From: Hyphomicrobium sp.
GTDB taxonomy: Bacteria > Pseudomonadota > Alphaproteobacteria > Rhizobiales > Hyphomicrobiaceae
Direction of reading: 5' to 3'
NCBI GenBank assembly: GCA_002928735.1
Contig: PERL01000001.1
Span: 310,001 to 374,000 of the forward strand
DNA: 64,000 nucleotides
Shown here: positions 1 through 9,700 of the stretch, one piece after another
How positions within the stretch are numbered: the stretch's first letter is position 1
Layout of the letters: each line of letters opens with the position of its first letter
The notes under the pieces: generated by a model
The model's input: the letters and a program-made list of their open reading frames with translations, nothing else
The model's database searches: none
Told to the model about the DNA's origin: nothing
Position numbers and translations under genes: made by a program

Positions 1-1
1 G

Positions 2-826
2 AGAGCCGTCCAAGCGACGGCTCTCGCCGCCCTATGCCTCGTCAGCCTCGCAGCCCCCGCACGCGCCGATGATACCCGCCCCTCCTGGCGTGACATCTGG
101 AAGTGGCGCGAAACCTGGTCCGGCGTCGACATCGCGCGCGACAACTGGCTGCTTTACTCCGGCGTCACCGTTGCCCCGTTCGGCCATATCCACGAACCGG
201 GCTGGCGCATGCGCCTCGCCGGTGGCTACGGCCAATACAAATACGAAGGCAACCGCGGCACCGGCCCCACGCCGCAAATCCAATCCTTCGCCGCCGCCAC
301 TTATTACGGCGACGCGCTGATCGGCTACCTCGAACGCTGGGGCCCGCTCACCGCCAAAGCCTTCGCCGGCATTTCCTATCTCACCCACGAGATCGCCCCG
401 CTCGATCCCGACAACCTCGTCTCCGGCGACGACATCGGCTTCAAAGGCACCCTCGAACTCTGGCTCAACATCGGCGACATGGGTTTCGCCTCCCTCGACG
501 CCTCCTGGAACACCGCCCACGACACGCGCAACGTCCGCTCCCGCCTCGGCGCGCGCTTCGCCCCCAACTGGAGCGGCGGCGTCGAAGGCTGGCTCAACCT
601 CGACAATCAAAGCGATTGCGACCTCGGTTGGGATGACAGCGCCGCCTGTCACGCCGACGACAAAACCGAACTCCTCGACTACACCCGCGCCGGACTCTTT
701 CTCCGCTACGACTGGGACGGCGGCGAACTCTCCCTCTCTGGCGGCGTGTCCGGCGGCAGCTTCGCCTCCTCCGGAGAGGCATCCCCCGAACCCTACGCAA
801 CCCTCAATTGGCTGACGCAGTTCTAA
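2..826 (+). CDS. bcsS: Cellulose biosynthesis protein BcsS-like, 5' end outside window
   Basis: The open frame runs in from the left edge, so the start codon is missing. The first visible residues form the hydrophobic core and Ala-rich cleavage region of a signal peptide (ALAALCLVSLAAPARADD), placing the protein in the envelope. The rest is a beta-rich, Trp/Gly/Tyr-rich protein with the features I associate with the BcsS family: WSGVDIARDNW, APFGHIHEPGWRMRLAGGYG, LGPLTAKAFAG-type segments, a region around LNIGDMGFASLDASW, and a final strand ending in aromatic Phe. BcsS accompanies cellulose synthase operons in alphaproteobacteria; its exact role is unclear and it may be an outer-membrane beta-barrel. 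No bcsA or bcsB gene is visible, and they may lie left of the window. The methionine at 209 is internal, not the start. Confidence 0.8.
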   Translation, partial: RAVQATALAALCLVSLAAPARADDTRPSWRDIWKWRETWSGVDIARDNWLLYSGVTVAPFGHIHEPGWRMRLAGGYGQYKYEGNRGTGPTPQIQSFAAATYYGDALIGYLERWGPLTAKAFAGISYLTHEIAPLDPDNLVSGDDIGFKGTLELWLNIGDMGFASLDASWNTAHDTRNVRSRLGARFAPNWSGGVEGWLNLDNQSDCDLGWDDSAACHADDKTELLDYTRAGLFLRYDWDGGELSLSGGVSGGSFASSGEASPEPYATLNWLTQF

Positions 827-985
827 AGCACATCGGCGCACACCCACCGAACGTCATCCTCGTCCATGCACGAGTGCGCGCGGCGGACGGGGATCCAGCG
901 CAAAACGCGCGCGTCAGCGCCCCATATCCTCCACCCTGCGACTCCCGCTAATCTCCCGCAAACCGCAACAACTGAAGTCCCATCC

Positions 986-1279
986 ATGCGCCCGCTCACA
1001 CACGCCATCGCTGCCCTGCTCCTGACGATCGCAGCCACCCCCGCGCACGCCGCCAAAACCTGCAGCGACGCAGCCATCTCTGCGCGCGGCGAACCCGCCC
1101 GCTTCCTCTGGCTCGCAAAAACCAAAGCCCGCGCCAACTGGCGCCGCAAAGTCCGCGCCACGCCCAACCTCGGCACCGACTTCGCAAACTGGGGCAACGC
1201 CGAAACCAGCGAAGAGCGCTGCATCACCGCCGAAGGCGGCACCGTCTGCATCTTCACCGGCTATCCGTGCAAGCGGTGA
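986..1279 (+). CDS. Small secreted Cys-containing protein, function unknown
   Basis: This is a 97-residue protein. The start at 986 gives a classic signal peptide (MRPLTHAIAALLLTIAATPAHA) with an AxA cleavage site. An upstream in-frame Met at 866 would add 40 residues without coding character, so I rejected it. The mature part of about 75 residues has four cysteines, one soon after the cleavage site and three near the C-terminus, which suggests two disulfides in the periplasm. It is basic in the middle (KTKARANWRRKVRATP). No enzyme motif is visible. It lies between the bcsS-like gene and a convergent membrane-protein gene, and I do not recognise a named family. Confidence 0.65.
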   Translation: MRPLTHAIAALLLTIAATPAHAAKTCSDAAISARGEPARFLWLAKTKARANWRRKVRATPNLGTDFANWGNAETSEERCITAEGGTVCIFTGYPCKR

Positions 1280-1325
1280 CATTGCTGGGCCGGTCTCGAA
1301 TATCGACCCCCCTCTCTATCAGCCA

Positions 1326-1745
1326 TCAATCCTGCGCCGGCGGCTCAACCGCATGCGAGCCCCACAGTTTCGCTTTGATGCCCAGGATGGCGGCAATGAG
1401 TGCAATCGCCCCAGCGATAGCGGTCACAGCCGTATATCCATACATCGATGCCACCCATGCCGTGAGTCCGAAACAAAAGACATAGAGGCTCGCGACGCCC
1501 AAGGGATACGACACAGTCTGAGCGGCGAAGTAAGTCACGAGCGCCAAGACCGGCCAGAAGAAAATCAAGTCGACACGGATGTTGCAGTTCGCGTCACACA
1601 ACGTGCCGTTAGCGATGTAGAATTCGTAGACGGCATAGGCCGCCCAGAGAACAAGCGCCAATATCTCAGCCGGACGCGGGCGCCGCAGTGCGGCCACTAC
1701 GAAGTACGCTGTCACGGCACCAGCGGCGAAAACGAACGGATACAT
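1326..1745 (-). CDS. Four-helix membrane protein, function unknown
   Basis: A 139-residue protein, almost entirely hydrophobic, with four predicted transmembrane stretches at about residues 3-20, 27-45, 60-80 and 95-125. Two close cysteines (CDANC) lie in a loop between helices 2 and 3. The ATG start at 1745 leads directly into the first helix. It is convergent with the small secreted protein gene and divergent from the sigma-factor gene; about 220 bases separate it from the latter. No conserved motif points to a substrate or reaction. Confidence 0.6.
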   Translation of the reverse strand: MYPFVFAAGAVTAYFVVAALRRPRPAEILALVLWAAYAVYEFYIANGTLCDANCNIRVDLIFFWPVLALVTYFAAQTVSYPLGVASLYVFCFGLTAWVASMYGYTAVTAIAGAIALIAAILGIKAKLWGSHAVEPPAQD

Positions 1746-1966
1746 GGCGATGCTCCTGTTTCGTTAGGATTTGGCGCGGGACAGGACGCCTCGGCTCTCC
1801 TGTCACATTTGGCACATGCCCGCACAACCGGGTCAAGGAGGCGCGACGCCGAAGAGTGAAAGTCGCGGGATGCCCCCAAAAAAATCTTCTCCCCCGCCCC
1901 AAGGAAATCCCAATCTCGTCCGTCCATAGGATCAAGGCACACACCCGTGCCGCGAGACCCTGACGC

Positions 1967-2524
1967 GTGAGCGAGCCCGCCGAAGCGCAAAACCGGACCG
2001 ATGAAGACCTCGCCCAAGCCGCAGCGGCGGGCGACCGCCGCGCATTCGCGACACTCCTCGACCGGCACTATGACCGCATCTACCGCCTCGCTTGGCGCTG
2101 GTGCGGCGCCCGCGACCGTGCCGAAGATATCGCGCAAGAGGTCTGCGTGAAACTCGCCCAGTCCATCGCCACATTTCGCGGCGATGCAGCTTTCAAAAGT
2201 TGGCTCTATCGCCTCGCCTACACGACCGCCGTCGATCATATCCGCGCCAACCAAAGGCTTGTGACACTCCAACCGTCAGACATGCTGTCCGTTGTCGATG
2301 GTGCGGGGGGCGTCACACAAGATGACACCATCGAAGGCCAGGAGCTGTGGCGCGCCGTCCGGGCGCTTCCGCCCCAACAACGCGATGCGGTCTTGCTCGT
2401 TTACGCCGAAGACCTCTCGCACGCCGAAGCCGCATCAATTCTCGGATGCACGAAGAACACCGTCTCTTGGCATCTGCACGAAGCCCGCAAACGTCTCAAA
2501 ACCTTTCTCGAACAGGTGGCTTAA
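1967..2524 (+). CDS. ECF-type RNA polymerase sigma factor
   Basis: A 185-residue sigma factor of the extracytoplasmic-function class. Region 2 covers roughly residues 25-95 (FATLLDRHYDRIYRLAWRW, then DRAEDIAQEV and FKSWLYRLAYTTAVDH, the core-binding and -10 recognition helices). Region 4 covers about 125-180, with the helix-turn-helix LSHAEAASILGCTKNTVSWHLHEARKRL that would read the -35 element. The start is GTG at 1967. The next gene, a membrane-anchored VWA protein, begins 9 bases after the stop, so the two are almost certainly co-transcribed. No separate anti-sigma gene is present, making the VWA protein the natural candidate for controlling this factor (inference). The precise ECF group cannot be assigned by eye. 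Confidence 0.92.
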   Translation: MSEPAEAQNRTDEDLAQAAAAGDRRAFATLLDRHYDRIYRLAWRWCGARDRAEDIAQEVCVKLAQSIATFRGDAAFKSWLYRLAYTTAVDHIRANQRLVTLQPSDMLSVVDGAGGVTQDDTIEGQELWRAVRALPPQQRDAVLLVYAEDLSHAEAASILGCTKNTVSWHLHEARKRLKTFLEQVA

Positions 2525-2533
2525 AAGAACGCA

Positions 2534-4603
2534 ATGACGAACAAGGACCTCGACAGCTTGAACTCTCTGCCCGTGCCGCCCCCGCGCGACGCGGCGAAGT
2601 CGGCTGCCCTGTCCGCTGCGCTTGCCGCGTTCGAAAAAACTGAAGTCGCCCCCCAAGCATCGGCGTCGAACGTTCGTCCCATCTCCGAGGTCCAACCTGG
2701 GCCCAGGAGATCGATCATGACCATCGCCCGCCAGCATTACGCGCTCGCCGCATCCCTCGCCGCCCTCGTCGTAGCGGCCCCCGTCGCCTTCCAGATCAGC
2801 CAAAGCGAACGCGATGCACCGTTCGAAATCGTGCGCGCGCCCGCAGTCGAAGAATACAAAACGGCCACGCGTGAATCCGCACAGTTGAAACCCGACGCGG
2901 ACGAAAAGCGTAAGATCGCCTCCGAAATGATCGCCGCCGCCGATGCTGAGCGCCAACGCGAGGCCGAATCCGTTATCGCCGCAAAGCGCGCATCCGCCCC
3001 CGTTCAATCGGCAGACCTAGCAGTCCCTCCGCCCCCGCCGATGGCAGCGAAACCGGCAGTCTCTGGCCTGATCGAACGCGACGCCACGCGGCGCATGCAG
3101 CCGTGGTCGAATCTCGGCGCCGTGAGTGGCGGTGAAAGTATGGGATATGTGCTGCCTGATGTGGTGGGCGACTCCCGCGACCGCTTCACCACCGCCGATC
3201 AAAACCCGATCAAACAAACCGCGGCCGATCCCGTCTCGACGTTCTCCATCGATGTCGACACAGCCGCCTATGCCTTCGTCCGCCGTGCGCTGAATGCTGG
3301 CCGCTTGCCGCCGCAAGCCTCCGTGCGCACCGAAGAGATGATCAACTATTTCAGCTATGATTATCCGGCGCCCGAAACCGCGGCTGAACCGTTCAAGCCC
3401 ACTGTCACCGTCGTCCCCTCGCCCTGGAATGCGGCCAACAAACTCGTCCACATCGGCATCAGGGGTTACGACTTAAAATCAACGGAGCGCCCGCGCGCCA
3501 ACCTCGTCTTCCTCATCGACACCTCCGGGTCGATGGCGCCGCAAGACCGCCTGCCGCTGGTCAAGAACGGCCTGCGCATGCTGGTTGACGAACTAAAGCC
3601 CGACGACACGGTCGCGCTTGTCACCTATGCGTCCGGCTCCGGCATCGCGCTCGAACCGACCAAAATCTCCGAAAAGTCCAAGATCCTCGCCGCCCTGGAT
3701 CGCCTCGGCGCGGGTGGCTCAACCGCCGGCGCGTCGGGCATCGAAGACGCCTATCGTCTGGCCGAAGCCAACTTCGACAAGTCCGCCGTCAACCGCATCA
3801 TCCTGGCAACCGACGGCGACTTCAACGTCGGCCTCACCGAAGATGGCGACTTGAAGAGCCTCATCGAACGCAAGCGCGTCGCCGGCATCTTCCTTTCGAT
3901 CCTCGGTGTCGGCGCCGGCAACTACAATGACCGCCTGATGCAGACCCTCGCCCAGAACGGAAACGGCGTCGCCGCCTACGCCGACACTCTGAACGAAGCC
4001 CGCAAGGTCCTCGTCGAAGAAGCCTCATCCACGCTCTTCCCCATCGCCAAGGATGTGAAAATCCAAGTCGAGTGGAACCCCGCCCGCGTCAGCGAATACC
4101 GCCTCCTCGGCTATGAAACCCGCGCCCTCAAGCGCGAGGACTTCAACAACGATAAAGTCGACGCGGGCGACATCGGCTCCGGCCACACCGTCACCGCGAT
4201 TTATGAAATCACGCCCGTTGGCGCGGAGAAGAAGAGCGTCGATGATCTGCGCTATGCAGCGCCCGCCAAACCCGCAGCCCCAGTCATCGCTGCCTCGGCG
4301 TCGAACGAACTCGGCTTCCTCAAGATCCGCGCCAAACTCCCAAACGCGGAAACGTCCACGCCCCTGAGCCTTGCCATCACGGACGCACTGGCCAAACCGG
4401 CACTCGCCGACGCTGCCCCCGATGTCCGCTTCGCCACCGCCGTCGCCGGCTTTGCCGAATTGCTCCGCGGTTCTCCCCACCTGTCGGGCTTCACGTATGA
4501 TGACGTCCTCGCACTTGCCGGCCCCGCCCGCGGCGAAGACCCCTTCGGCGAGCGCTCCGAGTTCCTCAACTTGGTCCGGCTCGCCAAATCCGCTCCTCGC
4601 TGA
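2534..4603 (+). CDS. Membrane-anchored von Willebrand factor A protein, YfbK-like
   Basis: A 689-residue protein. Residues 1-60 are probably cytoplasmic and are followed by one transmembrane helix at about 62-80. A low-complexity charged linker (about 90-170) leads to a VWA N-terminal region (about 215-320, STFSIDVDTAAYAFVRRAL) and then the VWA domain (about 320-500). The MIDAS metal site reads DTSGSM with Asp329. The C-terminal third matches the DUF3520-type region found in YfbK/YfbK-like proteins. Most of the protein should lie in the periplasm, where MIDAS domains bind ligands through a divalent metal. Its coupling to the ECF sigma gene 9 bases upstream suggests a signalling module in which the cytoplasmic N-terminus could hold the sigma factor; this is inference. 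Confidence 0.88.
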   Translation: MTNKDLDSLNSLPVPPPRDAAKSAALSAALAAFEKTEVAPQASASNVRPISEVQPGPRRSIMTIARQHYALAASLAALVVAAPVAFQISQSERDAPFEIVRAPAVEEYKTATRESAQLKPDADEKRKIASEMIAAADAERQREAESVIAAKRASAPVQSADLAVPPPPPMAAKPAVSGLIERDATRRMQPWSNLGAVSGGESMGYVLPDVVGDSRDRFTTADQNPIKQTAADPVSTFSIDVDTAAYAFVRRALNAGRLPPQASVRTEEMINYFSYDYPAPETAAEPFKPTVTVVPSPWNAANKLVHIGIRGYDLKSTERPRANLVFLIDTSGSMAPQDRLPLVKNGLRMLVDELKPDDTVALVTYASGSGIALEPTKISEKSKILAALDRLGAGGSTAGASGIEDAYRLAEANFDKSAVNRIILATDGDFNVGLTEDGDLKSLIERKRVAGIFLSILGVGAGNYNDRLMQTLAQNGNGVAAYADTLNEARKVLVEEASSTLFPIAKDVKIQVEWNPARVSEYRLLGYETRALKREDFNNDKVDAGDIGSGHTVTAIYEITPVGAEKKSVDDLRYAAPAKPAAPVIAASASNELGFLKIRAKLPNAETSTPLSLAITDALAKPALADAAPDVRFATAVAGFAELLRGSPHLSGFTYDDVLALAGPARGEDPFGERSEFLNLVRLAKSAPR

Positions 4604-4921
4604 CGGACGACCACATTCCGGGGCGGCCCAGCCGCCCCACCCCAGGTCTGCGATGCAAATCGAGAACCCGCTGTCGGCGTAGCATTTTGTTCTGTAAGCG
4701 GATGATGCGATCAGATGTACTCACCGAACCCCACCCGACGCCCGCGCGCGCGCGCGCCAACACCCGGCACAAAACCGAATTGTTGTATCTACTTTGTAAT
4801 TCCGTTAACAAAACGAACGAACGTTCATCTTGACGCCGCCATGATCCTGGTCGATGATCCAAAAAAAATGAGCGTTCGTTTTAGGGCCATCGCTCCGCCC
4901 CCGTTCGATTGACTGAGCCCA
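4604..4921. other. Intergenic region with an alternating CG run and the efflux operon control region
   Basis: This 318-base gap lies between the VWA gene and the tetR-like gene. It contains a run of seven or more alternating CG steps near 4743-4757, a possible promoter (TTGTAT at 4783-4788 and TAACAA at 4806-4811, 17 bases apart), and two related operator-like sites listed separately. No additional open frame with coding character is visible. Confidence 0.5.
4812..4882. promoter_or_regulatory. Double operator for the TetR-family repressor
   Basis: Two inverted copies of a 13-base element lie 39 bases apart. At 4868-4880 the plus strand reads ATGAGCGTTCGTT. At 4816-4828 the minus strand reads ATGAACGTTCGTT, and on that strand it continues into a second CGTT unit (to 4812). 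Each copy holds a short palindrome (GAACGTTC and GAGCGTTC). The left copy abuts a plausible -10 element at 4806-4811, and the right copy ends 39 bases before the tetR-like start. Sites of this kind are usual for AcrR/TetR repressors that control their own gene and a downstream efflux operon. Confidence 0.65.
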
Positions 4922-5566
4922 ATGCCGAAACTGAAGCCCGATACCCAGCGCGCCCGCCGCGACAACATCCTTGAGGCCGCCGAGATCTGCTTCGCACGCT
5001 CAGGCTTCCACGCCACGAGCATGCAGGACATTTGCCGTGAAGCCGGCGTCTCGCCCGGCGCCCTGTATGTCTACTTCAGTTCAAAGGAAGACCTCATCGC
5101 CGGCCTCGCCGAGCGCAATCGGCAAGAGTTCCAGGCGCGCTTTGCCCAGCTGGCCGAAGCCACGGATTTTTTCGCCGCCCTGGAAGGCATCGGCCAGGCC
5201 TACTTCGTCGAAGATGAAGCCCACCGCCGTCAGATTTGCCTGGAGATCGGCCTGGAGTCGACGCGCAACGCCACCGTCGGCGAGATCCACCGCTCGGTTG
5301 ACGAATTCGTCGCGTCGAACTTTGAAAATCTCTTCCAGCGCATGATCGACGACGGCCGCATCCGCCCCGCCCACAGCGCCGCAGCCCTCGCGCGCGTCTT
5401 CATGGTCTTCGGCGACGGCCTCTTCTGGCGCTCCGCCGTCGACCGCAAATTCGATATGGCCAAAACCATCCCCGATGTCGTGGAGGTCATTCGCCAACTC
5501 CTAAATCCCGTCGAAGACATCGCCAGCCGCCGGCCCGGCACGCCCCTTGGAGAGGCCGCAGAATGA
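4922..5566 (+). CDS. TetR/AcrR-family transcriptional repressor
   Basis: A 214-residue regulator. The N-terminal helix-turn-helix domain spans about residues 10-57, with the family-typical pattern ILEAAEICFARSGFHATSM, ICREAGVSPGALYVYFSSKEDLI. The helical remainder is the ligand-binding and dimerisation part. Its stop overlaps the start of the RND adaptor gene by 4 bases (ATGA), so repressor, adaptor and pump form one operon. Two inverted operator-like elements just upstream fit autorepression. The inducing ligand cannot be read from sequence. Confidence 0.93.
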   Translation: MPKLKPDTQRARRDNILEAAEICFARSGFHATSMQDICREAGVSPGALYVYFSSKEDLIAGLAERNRQEFQARFAQLAEATDFFAALEGIGQAYFVEDEAHRRQICLEIGLESTRNATVGEIHRSVDEFVASNFENLFQRMIDDGRIRPAHSAAALARVFMVFGDGLFWRSAVDRKFDMAKTIPDVVEVIRQLLNPVEDIASRRPGTPLGEAAE

Positions 5567-6798
5567 ACCGCACCACGCTCATCAAATATGGACTGGGCGC
5601 TGCAGCTGCAGCCCTCGTCTGGGTCACCGGCGCCTATCAGCCCGTCGTCGACTTTTTGGCCCACCGGCACACGAAAACCGAAAAGGCCGCCGCCGTCGCA
5701 CCTCCCTCCGTCACGGTCACGCGCGCCGCTCCCGCTGACTTCGTTGAAACCGTCCTCGTCACCGGCTCGCTGGTGCCGCGCGAAGACGTCCTCGTCGCGC
5801 CCGAGGTTGAAGGTCTGCGCATCCTCGAACTGCGCGCCGACCAAGGCGACGAAGTCAAGAAAGGCGATGTCCTCGCCGTACTCGAAACCGTGACCCTCGA
5901 CACCCAACTCGCGCAAAACGCCGCCAACATCGCGCGCAGCGCCGCCGCCATCGCCCAGGCCCAGAGCCAGATCGTCGAAGTGCAAGCCCGCCTCACCGAC
6001 GCCAAGGCGCAACTCGAACGCGCCAAGCCGCTGAGCAAGCAAGGCTACCTGTCCGAATCCACCCTCGACACCCGCGCCGCTGCGAAGGGCTCGCTCGAAG
6101 CCCTCCTCGTCTCCGCCAGGGGCGGCTTACAGGCCGCCGAAGCAGAAAAAGTCCAACTCGAAGCCGCCCGCCGCGAACTCGAATGGCGCCGCACGCGCTC
6201 TGAAGTCCGCGCCCCCGTCGACGGCCTCATCAGCCGCCGCGCGGCCCACGTCGGCGCCATCGCAACGGCCCTCGGCCTGGCTGCGGGCGAACCGATGTTC
6301 CGCATCATCCAGAACGGCGAAATCGAACTCGATGCCGAAGTCGGCGAAGCCCAGGTGCGCAAGCTCAAAGCTGGCCAAACCGCGGCCATCACCGTCGCCG
6401 ACGGCACGAGCACCACTGGCACTGTCCGCCTCGTCTCCCCCGAAATCGACAACACAACCCGCCTCGGCAAAGTCCGCATCTTCATCGGCGCCGATAAAAA
6501 GATCCGCGTCGGCACCTTCGCCAGCGCGCAAATCGAAACCGCCCGCCAGCGCGGCCTCGCCGTCCCCGTCTCCGCAGTGAGCACCGCCGGCGGCATCTCG
6601 ACCGCCCTCGTCCTCGACGGCGACACTGTCCGCGAACGCCAGATCAAAACCGGCCTCACCTCCGGCGGCCTCGTCGAAGTCGTCTCCGGCCTCGCCGAAG
6701 GCGATCGCCTGATCGCGCGCGCCGGCACCTTCCTCAAGGACGGCGATGTCGTGCGCCCGATCGACACCGACACACGCGCCGTGAGTGACGCCCGATGA
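5563..6798 (+). CDS. RND efflux periplasmic adaptor (membrane fusion protein)
   Basis: A 411-residue HlyD/AcrA-type adaptor. An N-terminal hydrophobic segment (about residues 6-25) anchors or exports the protein. A barrel-sandwich/lipoyl half follows (DVLVAPEVEGLRILELRADQGDEVKKGDVLAVLE), then a coiled-coil hairpin (about 105-215), the second lipoyl half with RTRSEVRAPVDGLISRR, and beta-barrel and membrane-proximal domains. It would bridge the inner-membrane RND pump to an outer-membrane channel. The start overlaps the repressor stop by 4 bases, and its own stop overlaps the pump start by 4. No outer-membrane TolC-like gene lies next to it. Confidence 0.93.
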   Translation: MNRTTLIKYGLGAAAAALVWVTGAYQPVVDFLAHRHTKTEKAAAVAPPSVTVTRAAPADFVETVLVTGSLVPREDVLVAPEVEGLRILELRADQGDEVKKGDVLAVLETVTLDTQLAQNAANIARSAAAIAQAQSQIVEVQARLTDAKAQLERAKPLSKQGYLSESTLDTRAAAKGSLEALLVSARGGLQAAEAEKVQLEAARRELEWRRTRSEVRAPVDGLISRRAAHVGAIATALGLAAGEPMFRIIQNGEIELDAEVGEAQVRKLKAGQTAAITVADGTSTTGTVRLVSPEIDNTTRLGKVRIFIGADKKIRVGTFASAQIETARQRGLAVPVSAVSTAGGISTALVLDGDTVRERQIKTGLTSGGLVEVVSGLAEGDRLIARAGTFLKDGDVVRPIDTDTRAVSDAR

Positions 6799-9700
6799 GT
6801 GACGTGTCGCGCATCAACTTCTCCGCGTTCTCGATCCGCAAGCCGCTTCCCGCGATCCTGCTGTTCGTGGTGCTCATCTTTCTTGGCATCATGAGCTTCA
6901 AGTCGCTCCCCGTGACGCGCTTCCCCAACATCGATATTCCGCTCGTCTCGGTCACCATCACTCAGTCCGGCGCCACCCCCGCCGAACTCGAAACCCAGGT
7001 CGCCAAGCTCGTCGAAGACGCCGTCGCCAATATCACCGGCGTGAAGCACCTGATCTCCAGCCTGAGCGACGGCGCGTCCACGACCGTCATCGAATTCCGT
7101 CTCGAAATCGATACCGACCGCGCCTTAAATGACGTCAAGGACGCCATCGAGCGCGTCCGCCCAGAACTGCCGCGCACCATCGACGAACCCACGATCCAGC
7201 GCATCGATGTCGAAGGTCAGGCCATCCTCGCCTTCGCCGCCGTCTCGCCCGGCATGACACTCGAACAGCTCTCCTGGCACGTTGACGACGTCATCAAACG
7301 CGAACTCCTCGTCGTCAAAGGCGTCGGCCGCGTCGAGCGCTACGGCGGCGTAAAGCGCGAGATCCGTGTGCTCCTCGACCCCGAACGCCTCCTCGCCTAC
7401 GGCATCACGGCCGCCGACATCAACCGCCAGATCCGCGCCACCAACGTCGATATCGGATCGGGCCGCGGCGAAGTCGGTCAGCAGGAACAGGCCATCCGCA
7501 TCCTCGCCGGCGCGAAATCCATCGCCGAACTCGCCCAGACGAAAATCGCCATTCCAGGCGGGCGCTATGTCCGCTTGTCCGATCTCGGCCGCATCCTCGA
7601 TGATGCCGAGGAATCGCGCTCCTTCGCCCGTCTCGACGGCCAGCCCGTCGTGTCGTTCTCCATTTTCCGCTCCAAGGGCGAAAGCGAATTATCCGTCGCC
7701 CAAGCGGTCGAAAAGCGCCTGGAAGAACTCAAGGCCCGCTACCCCGACGTCACCCTCAGTAAGATCGACGATGCGGTCGCCTACACCCGCGGCAATTACG
7801 AAGCGGCCATGACAACCCTCATCGAGGGCGCCATTTTGGCGGTCATCACCGTCTTCATCTTCCTCCGCAATTGGCGCGCCACCCTGATAACGGCCATCGC
7901 GCTGCCGCTGTCGGCTATCCCCACGTTCTGGGCCATGAGCCTCATGGGCTTCTCCCTGAACCTCGTCTCGCTCTTGGCCATCACGCTCGTCACCGGCATT
8001 CTCGTCGACGACGCCATCGTCGAAATCGAGAACATCGTGCGCCACATGCGCATGGGCAAGTCGCCTTATCGCGCCGCCATGGAAGCCGCCGACGAGATCG
8101 GCCTCGCCGTCATCGCCATCACACTCACCATCGTCGCCATCTTCGCCCCCGTGTCCTTCATGGGCGGTGTTCCGGGCCAGTATTTCCGCCAGTTCGGTCT
8201 CACCGTTGCCGTCGCGGTCCTCTTCTCACTGCTCGTGGCGCGATTAATCACGCCTATGATGGCGGCCTATCTCATGCGGCCCGTCGCGCCCCACGACACT
8301 GAAAATAGCCGCACCATGCGTGCCTATGTGCGCTTTCTCGCCATGACGCTGCGCTGGCGCTATCTCACGCTGGTAATCGGCCTCGGCGTCTTCGCCGGGT
8401 CTATCTACGCCACCGCCATGCTGCCGACAGGCTTCATCCCGGATGAAGATACGTCCCGCGTCGTGATCTCAGCCGAGCTGCCGCCCGGCGCCCGACTCGA
8501 AGACACCCGCGCCATGACCGACGAGATCACGCGCCGCTTGAAGCAGATCCCCGAAGTCGCAAGCGTCTTTGCCCTCGGCGGCACCTCGCCGACCGGCACA
8601 CTCGAAATCCGCCGCGCGTCGATCAATGTCCGCCTAGTCCCCAAAACAGAGCGCGACAAGCCGCAAAAGGAACTGAAAGCGATCCTCTCCGCGGTCATCG
8701 CCGATGTCCCCGACGTCCGCGCCTGGTTCGTCAACGAACGCGGCGAGCGCGAGCTGTCGTTCTCCCTGCTGGCACGCGATGGCGACGCCCTCGAGGAAGG
8801 TGTCGCAAAAGTCGAAACAGCCATTCGCCAATTGCCGGGCTTCTTCAACGTCGCGTCGAAATCAGCCATCGAACGGCCGGAAATTCGCATCGTCCCCGAT
8901 CTCGACAAGGCTTCCTCGCTCGGCATCACACCCGACCAGATCGCCGAAACCGTGCGGGTCGCAACCATCGGCGATGTGGATGCCAACCTCGCCAAATACA
9001 CCTCCGGCGACCGCCTGATCCCCATCCGGGTTCAGGTCGAGGAAAGTGCGCGCGAAAATCTTCAGCGCATTGCCAACCTCCGCCTCACCAACGCAGCCGG
9101 CAAATCGATCCCGCTGTCAGCAGTGGCCGACATTACCTTTGGCCGTGGACCCAGCGCCATCGACCGATACGACCGCGAACGCCGCGCTGAAATCGGCGCC
9201 GACCTCGTCAAAGGCTTCGCCCTCGGCAGCGCCCGCGAGGCGTTTGTCGCCGCGGTCGAGAAAATCAAATTGCCCGACGGCGTCCGGCTGCAAGCGACGG
9301 GAGACGCCGAAATTCAGGACGAAGTGGCCTCAAGCTTCATCACCGCCATGGGCACCGGCCTGATGATTGTTCTAGGCCTGCTGATCTTGTTGTTCGGCAG
9401 CGTTTTCCAGCCGATCACCATCCTGTTGTCGCTGCCCCTGTCATTCGGCGGCGTCGTCATCGCGTTGCTGGCGACCAACAACCCCATCAGCATGCCGGTC
9501 TATATCGGCCTTCTCATGCTTATGGGCATCGTCACCAAGAACGCGATCATGCTTGTCGATTTCGCCGTCGAGGAAATCGCCCGCGGCACCGAACGCATTC
9601 CAGCCCTCCTTGAAGCCGGCCGAAAACGCGCCCGCCCCATCGTAATGACCACTATCGCCATGGCCGCCGGCATGCTGCCCAGCGCCTACGCGCTCGGCGA

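Noticed and set aside
32-847. Long minus-strand open frame opposite the bcsS-like gene
   Set aside because: It is a GC-rich antisense shadow with low-complexity Gly/Ala/Val/Glu content; the plus strand has clear family features.
1903-1925. GGAAAT and CGTC elements before the sigma gene as an ECF autoregulated promoter
   Set aside because: The spacing is 8 to 12 bases, too short for ECF promoters that usually need about 16 to 17.
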